A stretch of DNA of 64,000 nucleotides from Zingiber officinale. Taxonomy: Eukaryota > Streptophyta > Magnoliopsida > Zingiberales > Zingiberaceae. A model generated the notes under the pieces. It saw only the letters and a list, made by a program, of their open reading frames with translations. It was not told the DNA's origin and ran no database searches. Below are positions 34,937 through 45,429 of this stretch, one piece after another; the stretch's first letter is position 1; each line of letters opens with the position of its first letter. Position numbers and translations under genes: made by a program. The stretch is from positions 26,527,364 to 26,591,363 of the forward strand of contig NC_056003.1 of the NCBI RefSeq assembly GCF_018446385.1, given 5' to 3'.

Positions 34937-36984
34937 TTATCACGCGTCAAAGTCAAAAAGAGCATCAGGGATGGCGCCCATCACGGTCGCGAGCTCCTCG
35001 GGAGGGATGGTCAGCTCGGCGGGCAGGTGGCCTTTGGCCTTCAAGTGATCCACAGCCGCTTTGATCGCTTCTTCGAAAGTGAGGGATATCTTGTCGGTAA
35101 ACTTCTCTCCGAAATCTTCCGAGCGGAGATACGCCTTCCTCACTTCGTCAGAACGAGCCGACTCCCCCACTTGATATTCTTTGAGCGCGGCGTGGGCAGC
35201 GTCGCTGGCGGCTTGGAGATCCTTCAAGTCTCCATCAAACCTTTGGAGATCGGCCGAGCGGCTCTCCTTCTCGGTGGTCAGCAGAGCATCCAGGTCCTTG
35301 ATGCGTTGCTCCAGCCCCCTGATCTCCACCTTCATTCGGTCCATATCATCGATGGCCTGGCGCTTCCGGGTGGTCGCCGTCTTGATCTCCTTATCTCGTT
35401 GCTTGATCATCGCTTCAAGCCGAACAACCTTGCTCGCCAGATCGGAAGCCCGTTTCCGTTCGGCTTCCAGTAATTTTTTGGCCTTCTCCAGAGCGGCCGT
35501 CGACTGTCGGCTGTCTCCCGCGGCCTTGAGTTTTTTCAACTCATCCTCCAGCTCGGCCAACCGATTGCTAACGGCAATCTGCTCCACCCAGTTCTACGAG
35601 CAAAAGTGAACAGGTTAAAAACTTAATTCAAATACACGAACAAAGAAAAAGAGCATACCCCGGTGGCCTGTTGAAGGTTGCTGTCGTCGAGCTGCCCGGG
35701 AGTCATCGCTTTTATTCGGCGCCGAGCGTCCTCCCAAGCTTTTGCAAGAGGGCCCGTCAAGGTGATCTGCTGCTCGGGGACCGCTGGCCGATCAGCAGCA
35801 GCCATGTATTCCTCTGAGGGGAGGCGCAGGACGGTTTTAATTAAATTTGAGCCGCTCGGCTCGCTCTGGGAAGCATCGGCCTTACCGAACGGCCCACCGG
35901 TGGACGAGGAAGGAAGCTCGCCCAAACGCCTGATACGGCGCAGAGTTCTTGAAGGGCTGGACGGCGGCACATCAGAGCTTTCCCTCGGAGAGCCATGTGG
36001 GGTCGGGGTGCTCTCTAGGGAAACCGTCCCGGACAACACCGGAGCATCCGCGCCCCGCTCGGACGGTGGCTCATCAAGTGGAGTTGAGGCAGATGCAGAT
36101 TCCGGTCGTCGGCGCTTCCGAGTGAGTAGCGGAACATCATCGGCCGAACGTCCCTCCACCTCGGCTTGGGTAGAAGGTTCTGTGCCGCCCGCTGCCTCCT
36201 CGTGAGAGGTAGTAGCTGCTAAGGCTTCAGGGGCATCCTGTGTCCCCTCACCTAATTCGCCGGTCGAAGCGGCTGGATCAAGGCCCCGCTCGGCGACCTC
36301 CTTGTTCGTCACCGCCTCAATCTGAGCGGCTTTCAATTTGAGCTTCTCGGTCGCCTTAGCACGTCACATGACTTCAGCTGCGGAAGCAAGAAATAAATCA
36401 GTTAGAACAAAATAAATGGGAAGATAAGGGAACTTACTCATGCTGCAGGGCAGATCGGCGGGGGTAGAAGACAAGCCGAATATGTGCATGACTCCCGGGA
36501 GGAGTAGCTTGTCAATATGATAGCGCTGACCAACTAGCCGTTCGGCTGCATGAAGGTAGGCCGCGTCGCCTCTAAATTTGCCGAGCTCCGGTTGCGCCGG
36601 CATCGCCGTCTGCCACTTGGTACGAAAAGTTGGCCGCTTGGGAAAACGTATATAGAAAAAGTGCTCCTTCCAATGTTTGTTGGAGCTCGGCATGTTATTG
36701 AAGAGGACGAAACCTATCCTAGACTAGAAAATAAAGGTGCCCCACTCGGCTTGCTTGGGATAAAAAAAGTAGTGAAAAATCTTAGGGTCGAGGGGGATGT
36801 CGTTCAGTTTAAAGAGAACTATCACCCCGCTCACCAGCCTAATGGAGTTGGGAACTATCTGGCCGAGCGGGATGCGGAAGTAGTTGCAGGCTTGCAAGAT
36901 AAACTTGTGAGGTGGGAAGCGTAGCCCGGCCAAAAATTGGTCTCGGAAAAAAAGAACTGTGCCGGACGGCGGTTCATGAGGCCC
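34937..36984 (-). pseudogene. Antisense gene of Tat element A, 5'-truncated
   Basis: Exons on the minus strand are 36438-36984 (cut at 36984), 35659-36377 and 34937-35593, matching the splice sites of the copy in element B. The first exon holds a Transposase_28-like segment (AGLRFPPHKFILQACNYFRI, PKQAEWGTFIF). The second is Pro/Ser-rich and probably disordered. The third is a long Lys/Glu/Leu coiled coil ending DALFDFDA. A TGA at about 36364 replaces the Trp codon of copy B (EVMWRAK), so this copy is broken. The exon-1 stop of copy B is absent here (LVGQRYHIDK is intact). The start codon and promoter are lost at the truncation. Confidence 0.8.
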
Positions 36985-37284
36985 TAATTAGATTTTTAGT
37001 TAGATTATAGAGCTTATATTATCAATATAGGGTTTTACATTTTTATAATCTAGATTAAAGTCTTTTAAGGTATGGGGCATCTATATCAATTGAGCTACAC
37101 ATTTGTCCATTGCTATGTATTCGGCTTCAGTAGTAGATAAGGTAACACAATATTACTTTCTATTAAATCAGCTAACTAAAGAAGATCCTAGTAGTTGACA
37201 ATCTCTATTGGTACTTTTTCTATCTAACTTATAGTTGACATAATCTAAATCAAAATAGCCAACCAATTCAAAATGTGATGTTCT

Positions 37285-38840
37285 TGTTGGGACTGAAAAG
37301 TAGCTAGAGGGGGGGGGGGGTGAATAGCTCGTCGCGTGCTCGTGGTCGGCGTTGCTTGTTTCTTCAAAGATGTGTAGCGGAAATATACAAGAAACAACAC
37401 ACACAACGCTAACAAGTAGATTTACTTGCTATCCACCTCTAAAGGAGGTGACTAGTCCAAGGATCCACACACTCACACACCCTCCACTATGAATAACACT
37501 CCTTTATGGTAACTACCAAAGGCGGAGAAGCCCTACAAGTTCACACTACAAGAAGAAAAGGAAAGGATACACAAATACAAGCACAAGCTTACAATAAGTA
37601 TAGAAAACCCTAACCCTAGCTTTCTTCCTCAGCTGTAGAGCCGTCTCTTGACTTGGAAGACCTCCAAGAACCCTTAAGAACTGGTGATCTGAACTTTGTG
37701 GAGAAGCTCTGGAGTTCCTGTGAAGATCTGAGATGAATCGTATGAGCGCTATTGAAGGAAACGCTCGCCTGCAGCTAAATACGACGCCAACGGTCGGATC
37801 TCGATCGATTGGATTGCTCTCAATCGATCGGGGAGGCTTTGGATCGATCAACAGATCGATCCAGAGCGCCTCTGTGCTCTCTGGAATAGCCTGGATCGAT
37901 CAGCTGATCGATCCAGGGCTTATCGCGCACAAACAGCAGCTCCCAATCGATCCACTGATCGATTAGGACCTCTGGATCGATCCACTGATCGATCCAAAGG
38001 TGTTCTGTTCGTGGGGACTCGCCCGATCGATCAGCTGATCGATTGGGCATGATCCAATAGATCGGCTGATCGATCCAGATCTGCTGGATCAATCCGCTAA
38101 TCAATCCAGATCTGCTGGATCAATCCGCTGATCAATCCAGATCTTGGTTTATGCCCAAAAGCAAGTCCAAAGCCTCCTAAACCAATATTCAGTCACCCGT
38201 GACTTGTTGGTACATAAAACCTAGCATCCAGTCATCCTTGACCAGCTAGGACTCTCTTACCAAGTGTCTGGTCAATCCCTTTGACCCACTTGGACTTTTC
38301 TCCATCGTGCCAAGTATCTGGTCACTCCCTTGACCTACTTGGACTTTCACCAGATGTCTGGTCAACCTTGACCCATCTGGATTTCCCCGTGCCTGGCTTC
38401 ACTCACCAGGACTTCCCTTCTGCCTAGCTTCACTCACTAGGACTTCTCTTCTGCCTGGCTTCACTCACCAGGTCTTTCACCTAGCTTCACTCACTAGGAT
38501 TTTCTATCTGCCTAGCTTCACTCACTAGGTCTTTCACCTGGCTTCACTCACTAGGATTTTCTATCTGCCTAGCTTCACTCACTAGGACTTTCACCTAGCT
38601 TCACTCACTAGGATTTTCAGTCAAGTATCTAGTCAACCTTGACCTACTTGACTCTCCTTCACACAACCTGATCAGATCCTGATTAGAGGGGATTTGCTCC
38701 AAACAATCTCCCCAAATGAACAACTGCACCTGCACTCGTCCATATCATCGAAGTCTTGTATTGTCAAACATTGAAACCCAAACCAAGACTCAAACTTGGT
38801 CAACCAGGTCAACCTTGACCTGAGGGATATTGCACCAACA
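37285..38840. mobile_element. Solo LTR of copia type (1556 bp) with TSD GTTCT
   Basis: Runs from TGTTGGGACTG to TTGCACCAACA, flanked by GTTCT at 37280-37284 and 38841-38845. It interrupts the RNase H region of the older copia element. It contains a G run (37309-37320), an array of GATCGATC-type palindromes (about 37800-38140), five covarying 7-bp-arm hairpins (38220-38651) and a block of CCTGG/CCAGG hairpins (38391-38615). Confidence 0.9.
38220..38651. repeat. Covarying hairpins in the third copia-type LTR
   Basis: Hairpins at 38220-38250 (CCTAGC/GCTAGG), 38260-38293 (CCAAGTG/CACTTGG), 38310-38342 (CCAAGTA/TACTTGG), 38350-38380 (CCAGATG/CATCTGG) and 38621-38651 (TCAAGTA/TACTTGA). All have TCT or TCC, then GGTC/AGTC, a 6-9 base loop and GACC. 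Between them lie repeats of CCTGG or CCTAG, CTTCACTCA, CCAGG or CTAGG. Confidence 0.88.
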
Positions 38841-41800
38841 GTTCTTGGATACCATATTCTTACATTAATGGTACCTTTTAGATATTTAATTATTCTTCTA
38901 ATATAAGGTAGGTGGGATTCTTTAGCGCATGTTTAATAACGAGCACACATACTTACTACAAATAATATATCAGGTATACTTGCAGTTAAGTATAGTAAGC
39001 TACCTATCATGCTTTAATAGTATTTTAAGTCAAATGATTTAACATTTTGGTCACTTTCTAGATTTATGTTACTTGCCATAGGTGTTTTTAGTTCTTTAGA
39101 GTGTTCCATACCAAATTTTTCTAATTAGTTCTTTTGTGTATTTAATTTGATGTACTTAGTTTCTTTCTTTAGTTTGTTTAATTTGTAGTCCTAAAAAGTA
39201 GTTTAATTCTCCAACTAGACTTATTTCAAATTCATTTTCCATTAAAGTTATAAATTCTTTTAAAATTTTTGAGTTAGTTGACCCAAACACGATGTCATCT
39301 ACATACATTTGGGCTATAAATATGTTTGAGTCAAACGTTTTATAAAAAGTATAGGGTCAATTTGAGATTCTTTAAACCCTTTCGAATTTAGAAAACTAGG
39401 CAGTCTTTCATACCATACCATAGGTGCTTGTTTTAATCCATATAATGCCTTTTTTAGTTTAAAAACATGGTTTGGGTATTCTAGATTTTCAAAGCATGGT
39501 GGTTGACCTACATAGACCTCCTCTTTAATTTGGCCATTTAGGAACTCAGATTTAACATCCATTTGATATAACTTGAATCCTTTGTGCGCTGCATAGGCTA
39601 ACAACATTCTTATGGATTCAAGCCTAGCTACTAGGGCATAAGTCTTATCGTAATCCAGTCCTTCGACTTGACTAAATCCTTTGGCAATTAGACAGACATT
39701 GTTTCTCATAATTTCTCCTTTGTCATCTAATTTATTTCTAAAGACCCACTTAGTACTAATAACTAACTTATGTTTAGGTGGAGGGACTAAATCCCATACT
39801 TAGTTTTTTTTTTTCAAATTGACTCAACTCCTCTTGCATGGTAATTATCTAATCAGGTTCAGATAAGACATCATCTATTGTTTTAGGTTCAATTTTAGAT
39901 ATTAAGGCTATTTGACTTAAATTTCTAAAAATTGACCTAGTTTAAACTCTTAAGTCAGGATTTCCTATAATTTGACTTGTTGGATGGTTTGGGTTTAGTT
40001 GGATAGTTCTTGAGTTGATTTTTTCTATCGATTCATTTTGTGATAATTGGTCTTCTTCTTCTTGATATATTGAATTAGATTGATTAATTGGTTTCCTTAA
40101 GACTAATATGTTTATTTCAATTGGTATTTTCATCAAAAATTATATTAGTTGTTTCTTCAATTTTTTGAGTGGATTTGTTATAAACCCTATATGCTATACT
40201 TGTGGATGAGTATCCAAGAAAAATTCCTTGTTGTGTTTTTACGGTAAATTTCCCTAAGTAGTTTTTAAGATTTAAAATATGTACATTACATTCAAATACT
40301 TTAATGTATTTAATGTTTAGAATTTTATTAAAATAAATTTCATATGATATTTTATTTAGAAATTTATTTATTATAATTTTATTTTGAACGTAATAAGTTG
40401 TATTAATGGCTTCAGCCTAAAAATATCTAGGTAGATCAAATTCATTTAGCATTGTTCTTGCAGCTTCTTGTAAAGTTCTATTTTTACGTTCTACTAATCC
40501 ATTTTGTTGTGGGGTCTTGGGATATAAAAATTTGTGATGGCAATCATTTTCTAAACATAAGTTTGTAAAATTTTGATTTTTAAATTCTCCTCCATTATCA
40601 CTTCTAATTTTTTTTTATTTTAATTTCTTTTCATTTTCTATTTATTTGTAGAAATTACTAAATATTTCAAAAGTTTCATATTTATAAGTTAAAATTTTTA
40701 CATAGGTATATTTGGAGTAATCATCTATTATAACTAAGTAGTAAAGACTTCTATTTAGTGATTTAACTCCATAAGAGTCAAATAAGTCTAGGTGTAACAA
40801 TTCAAGTATTTTATTAGTTTTATTTTGATTAGTTATTAGTTTTATTTTGATTAGTTAGTTTATGAGTGGATTTAATTTGTTTTCATTGTTGACAGGGATT
40901 ACATATTTTATTTTCAAGGATTCCTAATTTAGGTAGACCTCTAACTAAACCAATTTTGTTTAATTTAAGTAAATTTCTAATATGGGTGTGAGCTAGTCTC
41001 CTATGCCACAACCATATTTCTTTGTGTTGTGTCAAAAAAATATTTGTGTGAGGTTTTTGGTAAATTTATTGAATAAATATTTTTATCTCTAAATCCTTTC
41101 AATAATATATTAGGTGAGTTTGTGTAACTTATTTGGCATTAAGAAGATAAAATTTTTTTACTTTAAATCCAGAGTCACATAATTGACTTATACTAAGCAA
41201 ATAATAATAAAAATGTTCAACAAGTAAATCTTTTTTAATTGATATACTAGATTGTAATTGAATTTCTCCTGTACCAATTACCTTTAGTTTGTCATTGTTT
41301 CCAAAAGCAACTGAACCTAAATTTTTAAACTTGATACTAGTGAATTTGTGATGATCCCCAGTCATATTCTTGGAGTAGTCGCTATCCAAAATCTATTTAT
41401 CTAGATCTTTAGATTCCTATATAAAATATAGGAGTTAGACCAAAATTTGCTTAATAGAAATTTTTAATTAAGTTATAAGTTTTAAAAATTTAATTTAGTT
41501 TAGTTTACATTTGACTTAAGTTTAGTTTAAATTTAAAATCAATTTTTTACTTGAGTTAAGTTTTAATTAGTTTTTAATTTTGAGTTAATTAATAATTTCA
41601 GTTTAAGTTATAATTAAAGTGTTAATTTTGATTAACTTAGAATTGCCATTTTAATTAATTTTAATTTAAGTTTTTAATTAATTTTAATTAAAGTTTTTAA
41701 ATAATTTTAATTTAGTATTTTTTAATTAATTTTAATTTGTTTTTTAAATTAATTTTAATTTAGTTTTTTAAAAATTAATTTTAATTTTTTAATTTTTTTT

Positions 41801-43718
41801 TTAATTTTTAAATTAATTTTAATTAAGTTTTTTTTAATCAATTCTGGATTTAAGTTTGAACTTTAATTTTTTCAATATTGATTAAATTTTAACTAATCCA
41901 AAATTAAAGAGTTAATTAATTTAGAATTAATATTTTAATTAGGTTAAGTTAAAATTGATTCAACTTATCGAAAAGGTTGTTTAATTAATATTAGATTCAA
42001 ACTTAGCTTTGGGTTAATCAAGCAAGCTTCCTGAAGATAAGTTTTCAGTCAGTGACGAGACATATGATTTTCTTGTGCATCAACGGTGAACCACTTTCTA
42101 AATACTTTCCAAAATAGTCCTACTAAAAAAACTTAATACTAGATTTTGGTCTAACTAGCTTATGTTTGATTGGAGTAGCTTCGGTCAGATCCACTAAGTC
42201 TCCAGATAGCTAGATTCACAAGATTCAGCCTAGACATGCCTTTGACAAAGCTTTCTTAATGTACTATACCATTCCGATGCTATGTTATTAGAGTTTAGTA
42301 AACCTTTTTAACTAACCATTCTAAACTAAGCAGAAAGATAAACCTAATCCTAAACATGCATAGTTTATGAATTAAGTTGGTTGAACAATTTTTCTATTTG
42401 CTTCCCCTCAGTCATAGCTTATATATGGTCTATCTAACTAATGAATTTGACTCTTTGGAATCAAATATTGATTTGATTTGATTGATTTAGTTAAGTATTT
42501 TTTAGGAACCCATGCTTGGACTTGATTTTTAACATTTTGACTGATTAAAGACAGGTATGATTTGTTGGTTTTATTTGATTTATAGCCAAGTCATGATTTG
42601 TTGTGCATGGCTCATTGTGACCCAAGTACCATATTTAGACACTTGGATCTTAGTTCGAACTTTTCCAATGTTTTCTTCCGTTGCTCGATTTGATCTTTCA
42701 AGTTGGAATTTTCTTCCTCAAGTTTTCCAACTTGAGTTGAAGTTTCAACTTGAACTTAGTTAGCAGAGTTACTCAACTTAACTTGCTCTTTAAGGTGGTC
42801 TATTTCCTTAAGTAGTAAGTTATTTTATTTTAAAGAGTTTATTAATTTTTTAAACAAACATCTAACGACTTTAAGTTTGACTTGGAATGAAAAGTAGTTA
42901 CCATATCGGGACCTTCGGAAACTGATATGGATCCGTGACTTCTCTCGGATTCGGTGTTGGTCTCGGACTCTTATTCTTCCTCGGACTCGAAATCTTCATT
43001 TCTTGCCATAAGGGCAAGATGGCTCGAGTGCTTCGGTTCTTCCGCATCAGACTCCTCGGAGGATGACTCATCCCACGTCACTTGAAGTGTCTTCTTCCTT
43101 CTTCTTTCTTGCTGATTTTGGTTTTTCCTCCTTCCGATTAGGACATTCATTTTTGAAATGCCCCTTCTTGTTGCATCCATAACAAATCATTTCTGATTTG
43201 TTTTGCGTCTGGTTGAATGATGCCTTCTTAGTGCTCCTTTTGAATTTCTTTCTTGTTAGTAATTTTCGAACCATGTTGATTAGCTCTTCTTCGTTGGTTA
43301 AGTCTGAGTCAGACTCACTTTCTGGTTCATTTTTTATTCTGGTCTTGGTTTCTTTGTTAGATCCTGCATATAAAAGCAATTCTTTTCTCAACTTGACTCA
43401 AGTTGGATTGTTCGTGTAATTCTAATTCACAAAAAATTTCGTCTAATTTAAGAATTGAAAAATCCCTTGAAACTTTGTATGCATCTACTATTGATGCTCG
43501 TAAGGTGTTTCTCGGGAAGACATTTAGTGCGTACCATATTGTGTCACAATTCTCTAGGTTGTGTCCGATCAGATGTAGTCCGTTGAGAATATCCTTTAGT
43601 CGAGTGTGCAGTTGCGTGACCGTTTCGCCGGGAAATATTTTAATATTAAATAAATTATTTAACATTAAGTCTCTTTTATTTACCATTTACCTTAGATTCA
43701 TCAGTTCCTTCATGTAGC

Positions 43719-44027
43719 TGTTGGGACTGAAAAGTAGCTAGAGGGGGGGGGGGGGGGGAATAGCTCATCGCGTGCTTCGTGGTTGACGTTGCTTGTTTCT
43801 TTAAGAATGCGCAGCGGAAATACAAAGAAACAACATACAACGCTAACACTTGGGATTTTACTTGGTATCCACCTCACAAGAGGTGACTAGTCCAAGGATC
43901 CACGCACGCACACACACCTCCACTATGAAACACTCCTTTATGGTAACTACCAAAGGCGGAGAAGCCTTACAAGACTCTCAGTACGAGAAGAAAGGAAAGG
44001 GAAACAAAATACAAGCACAAAGCTTAC
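43719..44027. repeat. LTR fragment, same family as 37285-38840
   Basis: Begins TGTTGGGACTGAAAAGTAGC with a long G run (about 43742-43758) and follows the 37285 LTR for about 310 bp (to ACAAGCACAAAGCTTAC). It is cut by the start of Tat element B at 44028. Its remaining part is not found beyond element B. Confidence 0.88.
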
Positions 44028-44784
44028 TGATCCTGTCCGAATCTCCGAACCAAAGGACTCTGGGCACGTGGCGCGCTCCTAGTCGATGGCGTAGGCCTCC
44101 GTCTAGTCGCACGAATCTCCGGCGAACCTGCACAGAAGTCGGTCGGGAAGGGTTCCCGGCAGCGACCCTCCGACGCTCAAGTCAGGCAAGCAAACAGTGG
44201 AAAAGAGTGGTTCCAGAGATGTTTCACGCGTACCTCCAACGAAGTAAGAGGCTCTTTATATAGAGCGGTGAAAGAACTAATGCACGTCCACCGAGGCGCA
44301 TACGTGTCCGCAGCCCATTCCTCGGTATGCACCTGTCAGAGAGCTTACCTGACACCATACTGCTACAGTCCAAACATGTCTTCGATGGGACAAGAGAACA
44401 CTTGATCGTCAGACTAGGAGTATGGCCTAACTCTAGGACTTGACGGCTGTCAGCAGATGTTCCTGTCCCTATTTACTCACCGCCGGCCAGGACGTCCGTC
44501 CGGCCGGCTAAACGAAGAGCGCCGTCCGGACGGCCCTAATTCCCTGCGCCGACCGGGCGGCGCGCCCTTACGCTCGGTCATTATGTACTGCTCCATTGAG
44601 CGTCGGAACCCCGATCCCTGTCAGGGTGCCTTTTACTATCAGATGTTTACTGGCAGACCGATCGGTCTGCCCCTTTCTCATGAGTCCGGTCGGCTCACCC
44701 TTCTTCGACGGACCACCTGGCCCTTTGACCTCCACGTGGCGTTGACCCCTCGTTATGGGGTCCCAGGTTCTTACCACCGGATCA
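44028..44784 (-). repeat. 3' LTR of Tat element B (757 bp)
   Basis: Runs TGATCCTGTCC to CCACCGGATCA on the plus strand. By eye, the first about 125 bp differ from the other LTR at four or so sites, so the two LTRs are similar but not identical. Confidence 0.92.
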
Positions 44785-44798
44785 CTTGCCTTCCCCTC
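44785..44798 (-). other. Polypurine tract of Tat element B
   Basis: The minus strand reads GAGGGGAAGGCAAG immediately before the 3' LTR, the expected place for plus-strand priming. It is nearly all purine. Confidence 0.75.
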
Positions 44799-45168
44799 GA
44801 GTCTAGTCGAAGGAGGCGAAGTCCGACTGACTGGACTGCCGATCTGACAAAGCAATGATCATTGCATTAGGCCGCTCGGCCAGGCGTAAGGATGCTCATC
44901 CGTTCGGCGGTATCTTGTCCATGCCTTGTGTTCTCTTGGAATCCATGTCCGATGCTCTCCCCTACTACCCATCACGTGCGCTGCGCACGGTAAGGGGAGT
45001 TCATTAAATGTGGCCAGTATCCTGCTGACACGTGGCGATCGTGCGTTTGTCAGCGTATGGCGGTGGCGTCACCTCCGATGGGACAGCCGTCGTTTGAAAT
45101 GAACGGCTAGATGACGACCTTGATATCGGCGACCTGGATCGGACGGCGGAGGTTACTCCCGGGCGGCG

Positions 45169-45176
45169 TTATAAAG
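45169..45176 (+). promoter_or_regulatory. TATA box candidate of the antisense gene
   Basis: TTATAAAG in GGCGTTATAAAGCCCGCG, about 255 bp before the antisense-gene ATG at 45430, followed by a CT-rich leader. The position and the absence of an LTR on this side suggest an independent promoter on the strand opposite to gag-pol. Confidence 0.6.
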
Positions 45177-45429
45177 CCCGCGACTTTGTTTCCGCCGCCT
45201 TGTTACTTCATCCTCCTCCGGCACCCCTCTGCTCGTTTTCTTCTCCGGCGACCTTGCCCCCCAACTCTCCGGCAACCCCCAGGCCCCCATCGATCATCTC
45301 CTTTGCTTGTAAGACCCTCATTCTCGCTCCCAACGTTTTCGTCCTTCTGTTAATCGTTTTCTTCAGTCGATTTTCCTCCATTCCTTGCTTGAACCTTCCC
45401 TTTTGGTCCCGCATTCTTGTCTTTCGACC

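Larger units (their letters stand above)
24372..36984 (+). mobile_element. Tat-type Ty3/gypsy element A, 3' LTR missing
   Basis: Order on the plus strand: 5' LTR (24372-25128), primer-binding site, gag, protease, RT, RNase H, second RNase H, integrase, 64-bp tandem array (interrupted by a solo LTR at 30790-33644), then an opposite-strand gene. Dual RNase H and an antisense gene 3' of pol are hallmarks I know from the Tat lineage (Ogre/Retand/Grande relatives). The copy stops inside exon 1 of the antisense gene at about 36984, where copia sequence begins, so the 3' LTR is absent. Multiple stop codons make it non-autonomous. Confidence 0.88.
36985..43718 (-). pseudogene. Old Ty1/copia element, heavily decayed
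   Basis: Right to left: Gag UBN2 region (43357-43690; FNIKIFPGETVTQLHTRLKD), CCHC knuckle (CYGCNKKGHFKNEC, near 43150-43190), linker, protease/pre-integrase region (41129-41389; NMTGDHHKFTSI), integrase relics (about 40200-41100), RT (39314-39709; FKLYQMDVKSEFLNGQIKEE; active site YVDD near 39285-39300), and RNase H (37168-37284, SDRKST-like LDRKSTNRDCQLLG, then STTEAEYIA near 37100). It is AT-rich with many stops. A solo LTR (37285-38840) is inserted in the RNase H part. The left end abuts truncated Tat element A and the right end abuts an LTR fragment at 43719; no LTR of its own is recognised. Its Gag resembles that of the copia element at 1-1620. Confidence 0.85.
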
